From assembly GCA_001602925.1 (NCBI GenBank), contig LUZT01000005.1:62001-126000 (forward strand): 64,000 nt of DNA, written 5' to 3'. A program made the translations under genes and the position numbers. Numbering within the stretch: position 1 is the stretch's first letter; each line of letters starts with the position of its first letter. This document shows positions 45,578 through 55,348 of this stretch, one piece after another. Source of the stretch: Chlorobiales bacterium Clorobi_01 (lineage in GTDB: Bacteria; Bacteroidota; Chlorobiia; Chlorobiales; Chlorobiaceae). The notes under the pieces are model-generated. The model made no database searches, had not been told where the DNA came from, and worked only from the letters and a program-made list of their open reading frames with translations.

Positions 45578-46855
45578 TCAGAGCGCCTTCGCGCCAATGT
45601 CGCGGCGGCAATACGCGCCTTCGAATTCGATGGCATCCACCGCGCGATAGGCCCGGTCGAGCGCCTCTTTCAGCGAACCGGCACAGGCCGTCACTGAAAG
45701 CACGCGGCCACCGGAGGTCACAAGCGCATCGCCGTCACGGCGCGTACCGGCATGAAAAACAAGCACGCCCTCCATATCGTTCACGGAAGGATCGATGGTG
45801 ACCGCCTTGCCGGTCTCGTATGCGTCGGGATAGCCCGCCGAGGCCATCACCACCGTCGCGGCAGCGCCCTCTTGCATCTCGAACGGCACGACTTCGAGGC
45901 CGCCATCGGCGCTCGCGAGCAGAGCGTCGAAGAGGTCGCTCTTCAGCATCGGCAGCACCACCTGCGTCTCCGGATCGCCGAGCCGCGCGTTGTACTCGAC
46001 CACCGATGGCACGCCCTTGTCGATCATGAGGCCGACGTAGAGAAAACCGGTATAGGCGTATCCGTCGGCCTTCATCCCGGCGAGTGTCGGGCGGATGACC
46101 TCCTCCTCGACCCGCCGCATCACCTCCGGCGTCACCAGCGGAGCCGGTGCGTAGGCCCCCATGCCGCCAGTGTTCTTGCCGGTATCGCCCTCGCCGATCC
46201 GTTTGTGATCCTGCGCAGAAAGGAAGAGCTGATAATTTTGACCATCGGTCAGGGCGAACACGCTCGCCTCCTGGCCAGAGAGGAACGCCTCGATCACCAC
46301 CTCGTCGGCAGCATCGCCGAAGATGCGCGACTCGAAAAATTCGTGGATCGCCTCAAGAGCCTCATCGCGGCTCATCGCGACGACCACGCCCTTGCCCGCG
46401 CAGAGGCCGCTCGCCTTGATCACCTGCGGGAAGGTCGGGCACGTTTCGAGGAACGCCTTCGCGGACGCATAATCGCGGAACACCTCGTACCCAGCGGTCG
46501 GAATGCCGTGGCGCTTCATGAACTCCTTGGCGAACACCTTGCTCGTCTCCAGTTGCGCCGCCTCGGCGGTCGGGCCGACCACCTTGAGGCCCGCCTCGCG
46601 GAACCGGTTGACGATGCCCGCTTCGAGCGGCTGCTCCGGGCCGACCACCGTCAGACCGATCGACTCTTTCGCGACCAGTTCGAGCAGCGCGTCGATGTCG
46701 GTCGCCTTAACCGGCGTGTTACGCACCTTGCCGCCCATCGTGGCCGTGCCGCCGTTGCCGGAGGCCACGAAAACGGTCGAAACCTTGCTGCTGCGCGCGA
46801 CGGCCCAGGCCATGGCATGTTCCCTGGCGCCGCTTCCGATAATCAGAACCTTCAT
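45578..46855 (-). CDS. purD: Phosphoribosylamine-glycine ligase
   Basis: PurD makes glycinamide ribonucleotide in purine synthesis. The 425-residue protein begins KVLIIGSGAREHAMAWAVA, has GPEQPLEAGIVNRFREAGL, VVGPTAEAAQLETSKVFAKEFM, the ATP-grasp core VIKASGLCAGKGVVVAMSRDEA, GGMGAYAPAPLVT, and YNARLGDPETQVVLPML. A longer open reading extends upstream, but only the ATG at 46855 gives the conserved N-terminus. It is probably cotranscribed with the JAMM gene and divergent from the acyltransferase-lpxK pair. Confidence 0.97.
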   Translation of the reverse strand: MKVLIIGSGAREHAMAWAVARSSKVSTVFVASGNGGTATMGGKVRNTPVKATDIDALLELVAKESIGLTVVGPEQPLEAGIVNRFREAGLKVVGPTAEAAQLETSKVFAKEFMKRHGIPTAGYEVFRDYASAKAFLETCPTFPQVIKASGLCAGKGVVVAMSRDEALEAIHEFFESRIFGDAADEVVIEAFLSGQEASVFALTDGQNYQLFLSAQDHKRIGEGDTGKNTGGMGAYAPAPLVTPEVMRRVEEEVIRPTLAGMKADGYAYTGFLYVGLMIDKGVPSVVEYNARLGDPETQVVLPMLKSDLFDALLASADGGLEVVPFEMQEGAAATVVMASAGYPDAYETGKAVTIDPSVNDMEGVLVFHAGTRRDGDALVTSGGRVLSVTACAGSLKEALDRAYRAVDAIEFEGAYCRRDIGAKAL

Positions 46856-47040
46856 GATTGCGTGTAAAACGATGGCCTCAAAACACCCTGTGGTTTGTCG
46901 GCATGGATTGTTAAATTGCTTTCCGGCTGAGCGGGGCCGCCCAAACGCATGTATATAATGCATCGACGGTCACAAAAACAATAAAAAAATCCGCTCTTAA
47001 AACCTCGCCTCCATTTCCGGATACACCGTTGACCCACTGA

Positions 47041-47670
47041 ATGGCTTTCGTGAAGCACATCCTTTTGCAGAGCGCCACCCGCCTGCTCCCCCACGTTCTC
47101 AAGCTGCTTTTCGCGACGCTGAAAATCGAGATCGAGCACGCCGGAGAACGGATGCCGGAGAATGACCGGAGCGTGATGTTCGCCTTCTGGCACGGCAAGA
47201 TGATTGCCGGATGGCTGCTGGCAAGGCGGTTGTATCCGAAGCGTGAGATTTCAGCCGTCGTCAGCCTCTCCGGCGATGGACAGATTCTGTCGAACGCGCT
47301 CGACCGGCTCGGCTTCCACCTGATTCGTGGATCGAGTTCGCGGGGCAAGGAGGAGGTTCGTCGCGGCATCGGTGTAGCCCTGAGCAACGGCGGCGTGGTG
47401 GCCGTGACGCCCGACGGGCCGCGCGGGCCGCACCACCGCTTCAAGTACGGCACGCTCCGGCTCGCCGCACAGCACCACGTCCCGTTGTTGTTCGCCGAAA
47501 TCCGTTACGAGAACACGCGAAGCCTCAAAAGCTGGGACAAATTTGAAATCCCGCTGCCCTTCAGCCGTGTGACCGTCACGCTACACAACGTGCAGGTGCC
47601 GGACTTCCCGACCGAAGAGGAGTTCCGCACCTGGGCCGACAAGCTCTCAACAGGATTTGACGATGCATAA
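47041..47670 (+). CDS. Lysophospholipid acyltransferase-like protein (DUF374 family)
   Basis: A 209-residue membrane-associated acyltransferase-fold protein. It has an N-terminal hydrophobic region, the active-site-like motif VMFAFWHGKMIAGW (in place of HxxxxD) and GVVAVTPDGPRGPHHRFKYGTLRLA, both typical of DUF374. Members are found near lipid A and Kdo genes, and this one overlaps lpxK, so a role in lipid A or other envelope lipid acylation is inferred. The start ATG at 47041 follows a 185-nt divergent gap with purD. Confidence 0.87.
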   Translation: MAFVKHILLQSATRLLPHVLKLLFATLKIEIEHAGERMPENDRSVMFAFWHGKMIAGWLLARRLYPKREISAVVSLSGDGQILSNALDRLGFHLIRGSSSRGKEEVRRGIGVALSNGGVVAVTPDGPRGPHHRFKYGTLRLAAQHHVPLLFAEIRYENTRSLKSWDKFEIPLPFSRVTVTLHNVQVPDFPTEEEFRTWADKLSTGFDDA

Positions 47671-48715
47671 CCGCAGCGCCGCCATCCTCATGCGCTCCGC
47701 CGCCGTGCTCTACGGCATGGTGATGAGCCTGCGCAACTGCATCTACGACCGGGGGATTTTCAAGAGCTGGCATTCGCCGATTCCTGTGGTTTCTGTCGGC
47801 AACATCACCACCGGTGGCACCGGCAAAACCCCACTCGTGGACTGGATCGTCAAGTTCTACGAAGCTTCCGGGATTGCAACAGCAATCGTGTCGCGGGGTT
47901 ACGGACGCCGGACGAAGGGCGTGCAGCTTGTCTCGGACGGATGCCAGATTCTGCTCGGCAGCCGCGACGCGGGCGACGAAACCGCAATGCTCGCCTCGCG
48001 AAATCCGCAGTCGATTGTCATCGTGGCTGAAGAGCGCGTCGAAGGGGTGCAATTCCTCATGCGCCAGTTCGCAGGACACCTGCCCGGCGTCATCGTGCTC
48101 GACGACGCCTTCCAGCACCGCAAAATCTTGCGAGACCTCGACATCGTGGTGGTCAACGCCAGCGCCCCGAACGAGCTGGATGCGATGCTCCCTGCCGGAC
48201 GCCTCCGCGAGCCGCTCCGGGGACTCAACCGCGCCAACCTCATCATCCTCGGCAAAATCACCGACGACGCCAACTCCGCGACGCTGCTCCAGAAATTGCG
48301 CGAGACCGGCAAACCGGTGATTCGCTCGAAGATCAAACCAGGTAAACTGATGCATGTGGATGGATCGGAAAACGGAACGAGTGAATCCGTCAAGACCCTC
48401 GCCTTCGCCGGAATCGGCGCGCCGGAAGGGTTCCTGCACAGCCTCGAAACGGCAGGAATAAAGATTGCTGCAACAAAGTTTTTCCTGGACCACGAGCCTT
48501 ACACAGAATCGGCGATCCGCTCGATCATCGGCGAAGCGAAGCGGCAAGGCCTCGTACCGGTCACAACGGAGAAAGACTGGTTCCGCATCGCGGATGAGCC
48601 GGAGCTTGCCGAAATGCTCCGGCAGGTGGACTGCCGCTATCTGACGATTACCCCCGAATTCCCGGACGGGACGCAGGAGTTGGAGAGGCAGTTGATGGAT
48701 GTGTTGAAGCGCTGA
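47663..48715 (+). CDS. lpxK: Tetraacyldisaccharide 4'-kinase LpxK
   Basis: LpxK adds the 4'-phosphate to the lipid A disaccharide at the inner membrane. The 350-residue protein has the P-loop VGNITTGGTGKTPLVDWIV, VSRGYGRRTKGVQLVS, GDETAMLASRNPQS and DDAFQHRKILRDLDIVVVNA with the catalytic acidic pair, LREPLRGLNRANLIILGK, and a C-terminal substrate region with VTTEKDWFRI. The ATG at 47663 has AGGA upstream and lies 8 nt inside the end of the acyltransferase gene. A TTG two codons upstream is a less likely start. Confidence 0.96.
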   Translation: MHNRSAAILMRSAAVLYGMVMSLRNCIYDRGIFKSWHSPIPVVSVGNITTGGTGKTPLVDWIVKFYEASGIATAIVSRGYGRRTKGVQLVSDGCQILLGSRDAGDETAMLASRNPQSIVIVAEERVEGVQFLMRQFAGHLPGVIVLDDAFQHRKILRDLDIVVVNASAPNELDAMLPAGRLREPLRGLNRANLIILGKITDDANSATLLQKLRETGKPVIRSKIKPGKLMHVDGSENGTSESVKTLAFAGIGAPEGFLHSLETAGIKIAATKFFLDHEPYTESAIRSIIGEAKRQGLVPVTTEKDWFRIADEPELAEMLRQVDCRYLTITPEFPDGTQELERQLMDVLKR

Positions 48716-48749
48716 ACTAACTAAAAATCTATTTCGAAAAGAAGGATCC

Positions 48750-49310
48750 TCAGTCTTCCTTGACGATTTTCGATATGGCTTTAAAGGTATCACCTTCAGC
48801 AACACGCAAGAGTTCGAAAATTGCCATCTCGGTGCTGGTTGGCACGGCCCCGGCGCGTTCGATGCGGCGGATGCCGAGCGCACGGTTCTCATCGGTTCGG
48901 GACGAGACGGCATCGGTGACCAGATGCACGTTGTAGCCGAATTCGAGCAGCTCGACGCAGGTCTGATAGACGCAGACGTGAGTCTCCATGCCAACCACGA
49001 GGATGTCGTTGCGGCCAAGCGTCCGCAGGCGCTTCATGAAGCCGTCATTACCGCAGCAGCTGAACGACAGCTTCTCGAACGGCGTTTCCTCTCCGATCAG
49101 CTCCTCCAGCTCATCGACTGTCTGGCCAAGTCCTTTCGGGTATTGCTCGGTATGAACGACCGGCACCCCGAGAAGTTTGCAGGCCCGGATCAGTTTTCCG
49201 GTATTTTTTATGACACGATCCGACTGAAAAACGGCAGGTGCAAGCCTGCTCTGAATATCGATGACAAGCAGAAGAGCTTCTTTCGGGGTGATCATTAGGC
49301 TCGGTGACAT
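48750..49310 (-). CDS. Isochorismatase-like cysteine hydrolase
   Basis: A 186-residue alpha/beta hydrolase of the isochorismatase superfamily. The catalytic triad is visible: Asp in LLLVIDIQSRLAPAVF, Lys in PFEKLSFSCCGN and Cys in GMETHVCVYQTCVELLEFGYNVHLVTDA. The pattern fits the YcaC/ISOC-type group with 'METHVCV' rather than nicotinamidase (no metal-ligand DxHxxxH). The substrate is unknown. It stands alone, convergent with lpxK. Confidence 0.9.
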   Translation of the reverse strand: MSPSLMITPKEALLLVIDIQSRLAPAVFQSDRVIKNTGKLIRACKLLGVPVVHTEQYPKGLGQTVDELEELIGEETPFEKLSFSCCGNDGFMKRLRTLGRNDILVVGMETHVCVYQTCVELLEFGYNVHLVTDAVSSRTDENRALGIRRIERAGAVPTSTEMAIFELLRVAEGDTFKAISKIVKED

Positions 49311-49402
49311 AAAAGATTAACCTTGTTCTTAAAGAAAATTCCTACAATTTTGAAGATTCTGAAGATAGAGCAATTTGAACGATTGTCAATAAGGATAGCT
49401 GC

Positions 49403-49915
49403 ATGGAAACGCCACCCGATACATTAAAGCGCTTCGGCAGACGGGGCGAATATCTGGTTGTCATCCAGATGGTGCTTGTGGCACTCTACATATTCATCCC
49501 CGCCTGGCCTGATCTCCGAAGCGGCGATCTTTACCAGCGACTCGCTCTTCTGCGCTGGAGCGCTCTCCTCATCGGAATAGTTGTCGGCGCGATTCTGGGC
49601 ATCGGAGGCTCACTGAACATCCGCAAGTACCTCACCCCGCTCCCCTACCCGGTCGATAACAACCAGCTGGTCGATTCCGGCGTCTACGCTCTGGTGCGCC
49701 ACCCGCTTTACAGCGCCCAGCTCTTTGCCGCCGCGGGATGGGCCATCTTCTCCCTGAGCCTCACGCACCTGATCGTCACCCTTGTGGCATTGATTTTCTT
49801 TAACTATAAAGCCTCGAAAGAGGAAGCGTGGCTGATGGAGCGCCACCCGGAGTACCGAAAATACGCCTCAAGAGTGGGCAAGTTCGTGCCGGGTTTTGGG
49901 CGGTTGAAAGCTTAG
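49403..49915 (+). CDS. Isoprenylcysteine carboxyl methyltransferase-family membrane protein
   Basis: A 170-residue membrane protein with about four hydrophobic helices and the ICMT/PEMT C-terminal signature VDSGVYALVRHPLYSAQLFAAAGW followed by KEEAWLMERHPEYRKYASRVGKFVPGFG. In eukaryotes this fold methylates prenylated cysteines; bacterial members probably methylate small lipophilic compounds. The substrate is not known here. It is monocistronic, and its 3' end faces the FISUMP lipoprotein gene. Confidence 0.87.
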   Translation: METPPDTLKRFGRRGEYLVVIQMVLVALYIFIPAWPDLRSGDLYQRLALLRWSALLIGIVVGAILGIGGSLNIRKYLTPLPYPVDNNQLVDSGVYALVRHPLYSAQLFAAAGWAIFSLSLTHLIVTLVALIFFNYKASKEEAWLMERHPEYRKYASRVGKFVPGFGRLKA

Positions 49916-49937
49916 ATCGCGCGCTCCGGATCAGTCT

Positions 49938-50525
49938 TCAATTGTCCTTCACGCAACGCACCGAAAGCCCCAACCCTTTCGCAACGCTGACCCGCTGCAG
50001 CTTTCGGCTGCCTTCGCTGATTTCGCGGTTCCAGGCGTCGAACTCGCCTGAAGGCGTGGCCGCCCAGAAAAAGGCGGTACTGCCTTGGCCAAAGAAAAAT
50101 CCGAGGCAGTTGCGGCTTCCGGTGAAGGCGGTCTCGAAACCACGTCCGCCCGTCGCCGCTTCGAGTTCGCGCCATTCGGCATCGGACGGCACGTGCCAGC
50201 CTGCCGGAGCAAGACCGCGCGGGTTGGCAACGGCGAACCAGTTGTAGAGACGTCCGCCATCCGGTTCGTTGCCGTAGTCGCACCACGCCCCCTCCTGCCT
50301 CGATATCGCGTCGTTCCACTCCTCAACGCTCTTCGCGTGACGAATCGGATCGCCGTTGCGGTAGCAGTCGGTGGCGAGGTTTTCAGCCATCCAGACCTGC
50401 TCGCCGATGGTGATGCTCCGTATGCTCTTGTCCCGCTTTACGCAGCCGGTCACCAACAGCAACACAACGACAAACAGCAAAAACGGATTTCTACGCTGGA
50501 GCGCCGCGAAAAATTTTTTGATCAT
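49938..50525 (-). CDS. FISUMP-domain lipoprotein
   Basis: A 195-residue exported protein. After a hydrophobic segment the lipobox LLVTGC gives a lipid-anchored Cys near residue 26. The rest is a Fibrobacter succinogenes major paralogous (FISUMP) domain: IGEQVWMAENLATDCYRNGD, WCDYGNEPDGGRLYNWFAVANPRGLAPAGWHVPSDAEW split over the core, and LSVRCVKD at the end. Such domains are common in Fibrobacterota, Bacteroidota and Chlorobiota and their function is unknown. A much longer upstream reading frame exists, but the ATG at 50525 gives a sensible signal peptide. Confidence 0.85.
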   Translation of the reverse strand: MIKKFFAALQRRNPFLLFVVVLLLVTGCVKRDKSIRSITIGEQVWMAENLATDCYRNGDPIRHAKSVEEWNDAISRQEGAWCDYGNEPDGGRLYNWFAVANPRGLAPAGWHVPSDAEWRELEAATGGRGFETAFTGSRNCLGFFFGQGSTAFFWAATPSGEFDAWNREISEGSRKLQRVSVAKGLGLSVRCVKDN

Positions 50526-50631
50526 CAAGTCTCGACCACAAATGTTCGAAAAGCGGCTATTTTCAAAAGCGTCGCCTTTTTTATACCATACCATGAAAAG
50601 CTCATCCTCCCAAACACAAACCCGGAGCAGC

Positions 50632-51288
50632 ATGAAAAAGATTGGAGTGATCCTTTCGGGATGTGGCGTCTATGACGGAACGGAAATCCATGAAGCGGTA
50701 CTGACCCTGCTGGCGCTCGACAAGGCGCAGGCCGAAGCGGTCTGCTTCGCGCCCGACATTGCTCAGCGCCATGTGGTCAATCATCTCACGGGCGAAATAT
50801 CGGAAAACGAAACGCGAAACGTGCTGGTCGAATCGGCCCGCATCGCGCGTGGTTCGATCCGGAACCTGCGGGACATCGACACGATGATCCTCGACGGCCT
50901 CATCATCCCCGGCGGCTACGGTGCGGCAAAGAATCTGAGCGATTACGCCGTCACCGGAGCGAACTGCGAAGTGCTTCCGGAGGTCGCCGATGCGGTCATG
51001 CGGTTCCGCAAAAGTGGAAAACCGCTCGGCTTCCTCTGCATTGCGCCGGTCATCGCGGCAAAGCTGCTGGGCCCGGAAGACATCGCAGTGACCATCGGCA
51101 GTGACCCGCAAACAGCGGCGGACATCGCAGCGATGGGCGCGAAACATGTCGCGGCTCCGGTCGAAGAGATCATCGTCAGCCCCGGCACCAAAATCGTCAC
51201 CACACCGGCCTACATGCTCGGCCCCGGCATCAGCGACGTGGCCAAAGGCATCGACAAACTGGTTGCCAAAGTGCTCGAACTGGCGTGA
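50632..51288 (+). CDS. elbB: ElbB-like glyoxalase (DJ-1/PfpI superfamily)
   Basis: A 218-residue DJ-1/PfpI-fold protein of the ElbB type ('enhancing lycopene biosynthesis' protein 2), reported to have glyoxalase-like activity. It starts KKIGVILSGCGVYDGTEIHEAVLTLLALDK, has LDGLIIPGGYGAAKNLSDYA, and the nucleophile-elbow-like segment GKPLGFLCIAPVIAAKLLG with the candidate catalytic Cys. TPAYMLGPGISDVAKGIDKLV ends the protein. The ATG at 50632 has CGGAG 5 nt upstream; a longer reading upstream runs through the divergent lipoprotein gene and is rejected. Confidence 0.93.
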   Translation: MKKIGVILSGCGVYDGTEIHEAVLTLLALDKAQAEAVCFAPDIAQRHVVNHLTGEISENETRNVLVESARIARGSIRNLRDIDTMILDGLIIPGGYGAAKNLSDYAVTGANCEVLPEVADAVMRFRKSGKPLGFLCIAPVIAAKLLGPEDIAVTIGSDPQTAADIAAMGAKHVAAPVEEIIVSPGTKIVTTPAYMLGPGISDVAKGIDKLVAKVLELA

Positions 51289-51295
51289 AAACCGC

Positions 51296-52165
51296 TCACT
51301 CCGGCTCGTAGGGGACGCCGACCTCTTTCGGAGGCGCAGATTTGCCGACGAAACCGGCAAGCACCAGCAGGGTTATGAGGTATGGCAGTGACTGCACGAG
51401 CTGCGAGGGCAGCCAGCCCGAGGGAAACCAGATCGACATCGCTTCGGTCGCAGCAAAGAGCAGGCTGGCGAGTGCCGCGCCGACAGGCGACCACTTGCCG
51501 ATGATCATCGCGGCCAGCGCGATGTAACCGCGCCCGGCGGACATGTTGTCCGTGAAGCTGTGCTGCTGAAAGGCAAGAAAAGCGCCGCCGAGCGCAGCCA
51601 GCGCGCCAGAGATCAGTACGCCGGAGTAGCGCAGGCGGCGCACGTCAAGGCCCGCCGTCTCAACCGCTTTGGCGCTCTCGCCTACCGCCCGGAGCCGCAA
51701 TCCATAGGGCGTCCGGAACAGCGTGAACTGCGCCGCCACGACCGAAAACACCGCAATGACAAGCAGCGGATCGAACAGCGGCATCGAAACCTCCATCCCG
51801 GCGATACGCGCCGAGTTCATCGCACTGCCGAAAAGGAGCCCGAGGCCAAAGCGGGTCGCCCCCATGACCAGAATGTTCATAGCGATGCCGCTGACGATCT
51901 GGTCGGCCCGAAGCGTGATGGTCACGAAAGCGTGCAGTAAAGCAACCATCAATCCAAGAACCAGCGCAAACGCCACACCCGCCCACGCTGAACCGGTCAG
52001 GTGCTGGCCAAGCATCGCGCCAAACGCCCCCGCGAGAATCAGACCTTCGAGCGCCAGATTGATCACCCCGCCCCGTTCCGAAAAAACCGCCCCTACTGAA
52101 GCGAACAGATAAGGCACAGAAATTCTGAGCACCTGCAGAATAAAAACGACTGCGAAACTCTCCAT
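51296..52165 (-). CDS. ABC transporter permease, nucleoside/branched-chain type (NupQ/BmpA-system-like)
   Basis: A 289-residue inner-membrane permease of the branched-chain/nucleoside subgroup, with about eight hydrophobic helices. Typical motifs: FSERGGVINLALEGLILAGAFGAMLG, TLRADQIVSGIAMNILVMGATRFGL in two parts, FRTPYGLRLRAVGESAKAVETAGLDV (coupling loop) and SGALAALGGAFLAFQQHSFTDNMSAGRGYIALAAMIIGKW split at this point. The companion permease, ATPase and binding protein are not in the window. A longer upstream reading would overlap the ppdK leader; the ATG at 52165 gives the conserved start. Confidence 0.9.
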   Translation of the reverse strand: MESFAVVFILQVLRISVPYLFASVGAVFSERGGVINLALEGLILAGAFGAMLGQHLTGSAWAGVAFALVLGLMVALLHAFVTITLRADQIVSGIAMNILVMGATRFGLGLLFGSAMNSARIAGMEVSMPLFDPLLVIAVFSVVAAQFTLFRTPYGLRLRAVGESAKAVETAGLDVRRLRYSGVLISGALAALGGAFLAFQQHSFTDNMSAGRGYIALAAMIIGKWSPVGAALASLLFAATEAMSIWFPSGWLPSQLVQSLPYLITLLVLAGFVGKSAPPKEVGVPYEPE

Positions 52166-52186
52166 GAAAACTGACGATTTGGACGC

Positions 52187-52252
52187 TTTTCCGGGTTTTT
52201 TCCGAACGGTTTTTCTGTTAAATTGACGACTCGGAAAATTACTTTTCCGAAC
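52187..52252 (+). promoter_or_regulatory. TTTTCCG repeat cluster with palindrome upstream of ppdK
   Basis: TTTTCCG occurs at 52187-52193, TTTTCCGAAC at 52198-52207 and 52243-52252, and TCGGAAAA at 52231-52238. The last two form a palindrome (52231-52250) with a 4-nt centre. The cluster lies 52-117 nt before the ppdK start in the divergent gap and looks like a multi-site operator. Confidence 0.4.
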
Positions 52253-52303
52253 CCTAATATTCATGAATTTATTGTTTTTTCGGGTCAACCAACCAACAGG
52301 AAA

Positions 52304-55051
52304 ATGCCGAATTCGCACGCTAACGAAGAATCCGCCGCAGCCAAGCAGTACATTTACAGCTTTGCCGGCGGCGCCGCAGAAGGTGATGCCTCAATGAAAA
52401 ATCTCCTCGGAGGCAAAGGAGCAAACCTGGCTGAAATGGCCAACATCGGCCTGCCGGTACCTCCCGGCTTCACTCTTTCCACCGAGGTCTGCACCTATTA
52501 CTACGATCATCAGAAAACTTACCCTGCAAACCTCTTCGAAACTGAAATTCCGGCAGCGCTAAAAAAAGTAGAGGACTATCTCGGCAAGAAGTTCGGCGAC
52601 CCCGAAAACCCGCTCCTCGTCTCCGTCCGCTCCGGCGCACGCGCCTCGATGCCCGGCATGATGGACACGATCCTCAACCTCGGCCTCAATGACACGACCG
52701 TCGAAGGGCTGGCCCGCAAATCGGGCAACCCCCGCTTCGCCTGGGACTGCTACCGCCGCTTCGTATCGATGTACGGCGACGTCGTGCTCGACCTCAAACC
52801 GGCTGACAAAAAGCAGATCGATCCCTTCGAAGAGATTCTCGAACAGAAAAAGCACGAGCTCGGCATCCACCTCGACACGGAACTTGGTGTCGATGACCTC
52901 AAAGACCTCGTAGGCAAATACAAAAAAGCGATCCTCGAAAAGACCGGCAAAACCTTCCCCGAAAATCCGGAAGAGCAGCTTCGCGGCGCTATCGGCGCGG
53001 TGTTCAACAGCTGGAACAACGAGCGTGCCATCGTCTATCGCAAGCTGAACCACATCCCCGGCTGGTGGGGCACCGCCTGCAACGTGCAGGCGATGGTCTT
53101 CGGCAACATGGGCGAAGACTGCGGCACCGGCGTGGCCTTCACCCGCGACGCAGCGGCTGGCGACAACATCTTCTATGGCGAGTTCCTCATGAACGCCCAG
53201 GGCGAGGATGTGGTGGCCGGCACCCGCACGCCGCTGAAAATCGATCAGCTCGCGCAGGAAAAGCCTGCCATCTACGACCAGCTCGAGGAGATTCGTTCGA
53301 TCCTCGAAAAGCACTACCGCGACATGATGGACATCGAGTTCACTATCGAGAACGACAAGCTCTTCATGTTGCAGTGCCGCGTCGGCAAGCGCACCGGTTT
53401 TGCCGCCATCAAGATCGCTGTTGACATGTACAACGAAGGTCTGATCGACGAGAAAGAGGTGCTGCGCCGTATCGAACCCGAGCAGCTCAACCAGCTTCTC
53501 CGCCCTGTTTTCGACCTCAAGGAAAAGAAAGCCGCCATCGACAGCGGACGTCTGCTCGCCACCGGTCTCAACGCCGGCCCCGGCGCTGCCTGCGGTCGAA
53601 TCTACTTCAACGCCGACGACGCCATCGAAGCCACCACACGCGGTGAAAAAGTGATCCTCGTCAGAATCGAGACCTCGCCCGAAGACATCAAGGGTATGGA
53701 TGCTTCCGAAGGCATTCTCACCGAACGCGGCGGCATGACCTCGCACGCAGCCCTCGTCGCCCGCCAGATGGGCAAAGTCTGCGTGGCCGGTTGCGGCGCG
53801 CTTCGGATCGATTACAAAACCGGCGAAATGCGCGTCAACGGAAAAGACATTGTCATCAAAGAAGGCGAGTACATCTCCATCGACGGCAGCACTGGCGAAG
53901 TGATCGCGGGCGAGGTCAAGACCAAGAGCTCCGAAATCCTCGAAGTGCTGATCGACAAAACGCTCGCTCCCGAAGATGCTCCGATCTTCAAGATCTACGA
54001 CCAGCTCATGCAGTGGGCCGACAAGTACCGCAAACTCATGATCCGCACCAATGCCGACCAGCCCGATCAGGCTGAAATCGCCATCACCTTTGGTGCAGAA
54101 GGCATCGGCCTCTGCCGTACCGAGCACATGTTCTTCGGCGGCAACCGGATCGACGCCATGCGCGAGATGATCCTCGCCGACGACATCGCCGGACGCAAGG
54201 TTGCCCTCGACAAACTGCTTCCCTACCAGCGCGACGACTTCTACGGCCTCTTCAAGGCGATGGGCGCCCGGCCGGTCACCGTCCGCCTGCTCGATCCGCC
54301 GCTCCACGAGTTCCTGCCGCACACCGATGCCGAGATCGACGACCTGGCCGGAAAAATCGGCAAGTCAAGCACCGAAATCAAGACCCGCATCGAAAGCCTG
54401 CACGAGTTCAACCCGATGCTCGGCCTGCGCGGCTGCCGCCTTGGTATCCTGCATCCGGAGATCATCGTCATGCAGGTACGCGCCATCATCGAAGCCGCCT
54501 GCCGCATCAAGCAGGAGGGGCAGGAGATCGTGCCTGAAATCATGGTACCTCTCGTCTGCACCGTCAAGGAGCTTGAAATCACCAGCGAAGTGATCCACAA
54601 GACCGCCCGCAGCGTCATCGCAGAGCAAGGCGTCGGAGTGAAGTATCTGGTCGGCACCATGATCGAGGTGCCACGCGCGGCGATCACTTCGGATCAGATC
54701 GCACAGGCCGCCGACTTCTTCAGCTACGGCACCAACGACCTGACCCAGATGGGTCTTGGCATGAGCCGCGACGACTCCGGCCAGTTCCTGCCGATCTACC
54801 AGCAGCAGGAAATCTTCGCCCGCAACCCGTTCGAGAGCATCGACATCGACGGCGTTGGCCGCCTGGTCAGCATCTCGGCCAAAGAAGGCCGCTCGGTCAA
54901 GGCCGACCTCAAGCTTGGCATCTGCGGCGAGCACGGCGGCGACCCGGCCACGGTCGAGTTCTGCCACAAAACCGGCCTGAACTACGTCTCATGCAGCCCG
55001 TTCCGCGTGCCGATCGCCCGACTGGCGGCAGCCCGCGCGGCGCTGCTCTGA
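52304..55051 (+). CDS. ppdK: Pyruvate, phosphate dikinase
   Basis: PPDK converts pyruvate, ATP and phosphate to PEP, the gluconeogenic entry from the reductive TCA cycle. The 915-residue protein has an N-terminal ATP-grasp domain ([29 protein letters not shown] over its start; [19 protein letters not shown]), the phosphohistidine domain with [27 protein letters not shown] split at this point (catalytic His in TSHAA), and the PEP-binding barrel with [10 protein letters not shown] and the catalytic Cys in [18 protein letters not shown]. The ATG at 52304 has AGGA just upstream; an in-frame upstream extension is not conserved. Confidence 0.97.
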   Translation: MPNSHANEESAAAKQYIYSFAGGAAEGDASMKNLLGGKGANLAEMANIGLPVPPGFTLSTEVCTYYYDHQKTYPANLFETEIPAALKKVEDYLGKKFGDPENPLLVSVRSGARASMPGMMDTILNLGLNDTTVEGLARKSGNPRFAWDCYRRFVSMYGDVVLDLKPADKKQIDPFEEILEQKKHELGIHLDTELGVDDLKDLVGKYKKAILEKTGKTFPENPEEQLRGAIGAVFNSWNNERAIVYRKLNHIPGWWGTACNVQAMVFGNMGEDCGTGVAFTRDAAAGDNIFYGEFLMNAQGEDVVAGTRTPLKIDQLAQEKPAIYDQLEEIRSILEKHYRDMMDIEFTIENDKLFMLQCRVGKRTGFAAIKIAVDMYNEGLIDEKEVLRRIEPEQLNQLLRPVFDLKEKKAAIDSGRLLATGLNAGPGAACGRIYFNADDAIEATTRGEKVILVRIETSPEDIKGMDASEGILTERGGMTSHAALVARQMGKVCVAGCGALRIDYKTGEMRVNGKDIVIKEGEYISIDGSTGEVIAGEVKTKSSEILEVLIDKTLAPEDAPIFKIYDQLMQWADKYRKLMIRTNADQPDQAEIAITFGAEGIGLCRTEHMFFGGNRIDAMREMILADDIAGRKVALDKLLPYQRDDFYGLFKAMGARPVTVRLLDPPLHEFLPHTDAEIDDLAGKIGKSSTEIKTRIESLHEFNPMLGLRGCRLGILHPEIIVMQVRAIIEAACRIKQEGQEIVPEIMVPLVCTVKELEITSEVIHKTARSVIAEQGVGVKYLVGTMIEVPRAAITSDQIAQAADFFSYGTNDLTQMGLGMSRDDSGQFLPIYQQQEIFARNPFESIDIDGVGRLVSISAKEGRSVKADLKLGICGEHGGDPATVEFCHKTGLNYVSCSPFRVPIARLAAARAALL

Positions 55052-55072
55052 TCGAAGAACAGCAAGGACAAG

Positions 55073-55104
55073 AAAAAGGCGGCTCCCGACGAGCCGCCTT
55101 TTTT
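55073..55104 (+). terminator. Intrinsic terminator of ppdK
   Basis: AAAAAGGCGGCTC (55073-55085) pairs with GAGCCGCCTTTTT (55091-55103) around a 5-nt loop and is followed by T residues. Confidence 0.92.
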
Positions 55105-55224
55105 ATTTACTTCTCCAGTGAATCCGCACATCGGAAAAAAGCGATTTCAACAGCGACCGCCGTCGCCGTGAAGCAAAAAAAAGATTGGCTTAAAAAGAGA
55201 TAGCGGAATGGTTCCGTACGTCTT

Positions 55225-55266
55225 CACCCTGAAGGAGAAAGCAAACGCATTTCGACCTTCAGGGTG
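55225..55266. repeat. 11-bp inverted repeat between ppdK and the DUF2892 gene
   Basis: CACCCTGAAGG (55225-55235) and CCTTCAGGGTG (55256-55266) are exact reverse complements with a 20-nt loop. No T-tract follows on either strand. It lies between the 3' ends of convergent genes. Confidence 0.5.
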
Positions 55267-55348
55267 GAGCTGGCTCTGGAATCCGTGCTGTACCGGTTTG
55301 TACAGATCTTCTGAATCAGCAGCAGCTACCGACGCAAGATGAAGCGTA

